The translations under genes were made by a program, and so were the position numbers. The notes beneath the pieces are model-generated. The model saw nothing but the letters and a program-made list of their open reading frames with translations, searched no databases and had not been told where the DNA came from. Positions 63,481 through 64,000 of a stretch of 64,000 nt of DNA are shown one piece after another. Origin of the DNA: Chrysoperla carnea (lineage: Eukaryota > Arthropoda > Insecta > Neuroptera > Chrysopidae); contig NC_058338.1 in the NCBI RefSeq assembly GCF_905475395.1, positions 37,268,935 through 37,332,934 of the forward strand, in the 5' to 3' direction. Position 1 is the stretch's first letter; each line of letters begins with the position of its first letter.

Positions 63481-64000
63481 AGCGAAGTGTTGCGCATAGT
63501 TACACAATTGCAGACCCTTTGTGGTCTATTACATTCAAAAACAAGAATGCGCGTATCTCTTTTAAATTTCCATTTTCAACTCTTTATGCATTACAGTTTA
63601 TCGCCAGAAAAATTTAAGAAAATTATCAAACTAGGCTAATACTTTTATAACACCCCAAATAATAATTTTTTTAAGTTGTGTTCATTGCCGTGGTAATAAC
63701 ATTTTTATTTTTTAATGGAATTAAACACTAGAAATTGAATCGTAATAATTTTACAGATTACAAATATAAAAGCTTTCACTTGAATGGATTATTACAGAGA
63801 AAATATTAAGAAATAATTTCCATATGATTAAACTTAAACTAAAATTTCAACCTTCTCTCAAAACTAATAAAAAAATTCACTTCAAATCAAAATACCCTCC
63901 ACTTAACCATAATTTAAATAAATTTTTAATTAAAAATAACATTTAACGGTATTTTCTTGAAAAAAAAATCGATTAAAAATCAAAAAAAGGTCAAAAATAA

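Larger units (their letters stand above)
37723..64000. other. Long non-coding stretch, probably cyclin intron and/or intergenic DNA
   Basis: In 26 kb I can support no protein-coding exon. Reading frames are short, AT-driven and without domains. The stretch carries the repeats listed separately and otherwise AT-rich sequence with many A and T runs. Minus-strand exons of the cyclin-like gene could lie here if very short, but searches by eye for the conserved cyclin-box words (WMLEVCEEQ, WELxVL, YTDNSI) found none. Confidence 0.45.

Noticed and set aside
1-64000. CRISPR arrays, prokaryotic operons, prophage or viral genomes
   Set aside because: No regularly spaced repeats, spliced animal genes throughout, and no viral domains in any frame.

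Overview
The window looks like AT-rich nuclear DNA from an animal, most likely an insect. It has spliced genes with GT-AG introns, long AT-rich introns, a high density of short inverted-repeat elements, tRNA-derived SINEs and a hAT transposon. The species cannot be named from the sequence alone. There is no bacterial-style operon, CRISPR array or viral genome.

Four protein-coding loci can be supported. (1) On the minus strand, 5844 down to 1521, is a complete five-exon gene for the OST3/OST6 (TUSC3/MAGT1) subunit of the ER oligosaccharyltransferase; its last coding exon is only 16 nt. (2) Divergently on the plus strand, 7797-13858, is a complete two-exon gene for the histone H4K20 methyltransferase Suv4-20 (KMT5B/C type). 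(3) On the minus strand, 30438 down to 24905, is a complete seven-exon gene for UBA5, the E1 enzyme of UFM1 conjugation. (4) On the minus strand, 37084-36723, is the terminal coding exon of a D-type-cyclin-like gene. Its upstream exons were not found and probably lie beyond the right edge or in very short exons I could not place.

The four genes have unrelated housekeeping roles (ER N-glycosylation, heterochromatin H4K20 methylation, UFMylation, G1 cell-cycle control), and I see no sign that they act as a unit. The rest is intronic or intergenic DNA carrying repeats. These include TATA-flanked CAGGG-ended MITEs (269-569, 40831-40988), further MITEs inside OST3/6 introns, a 1506-bp hAT element with a perfect 8-bp target-site duplication inside UBA5 intron 3, two copies of one tRNA-headed SINE, a 5S-rRNA-derived pseudogene, two long palindromes on either side of the cyclin exon, and several diverged duplications. 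From about 37.7 kb to 64 kb I can support no protein-coding exon.

I did not find a convincing undescribed multi-gene system. The best leads are the long palindromes around the cyclin exon, the 5S-derived sequence, and the nested transposons in the UBA5 intron.
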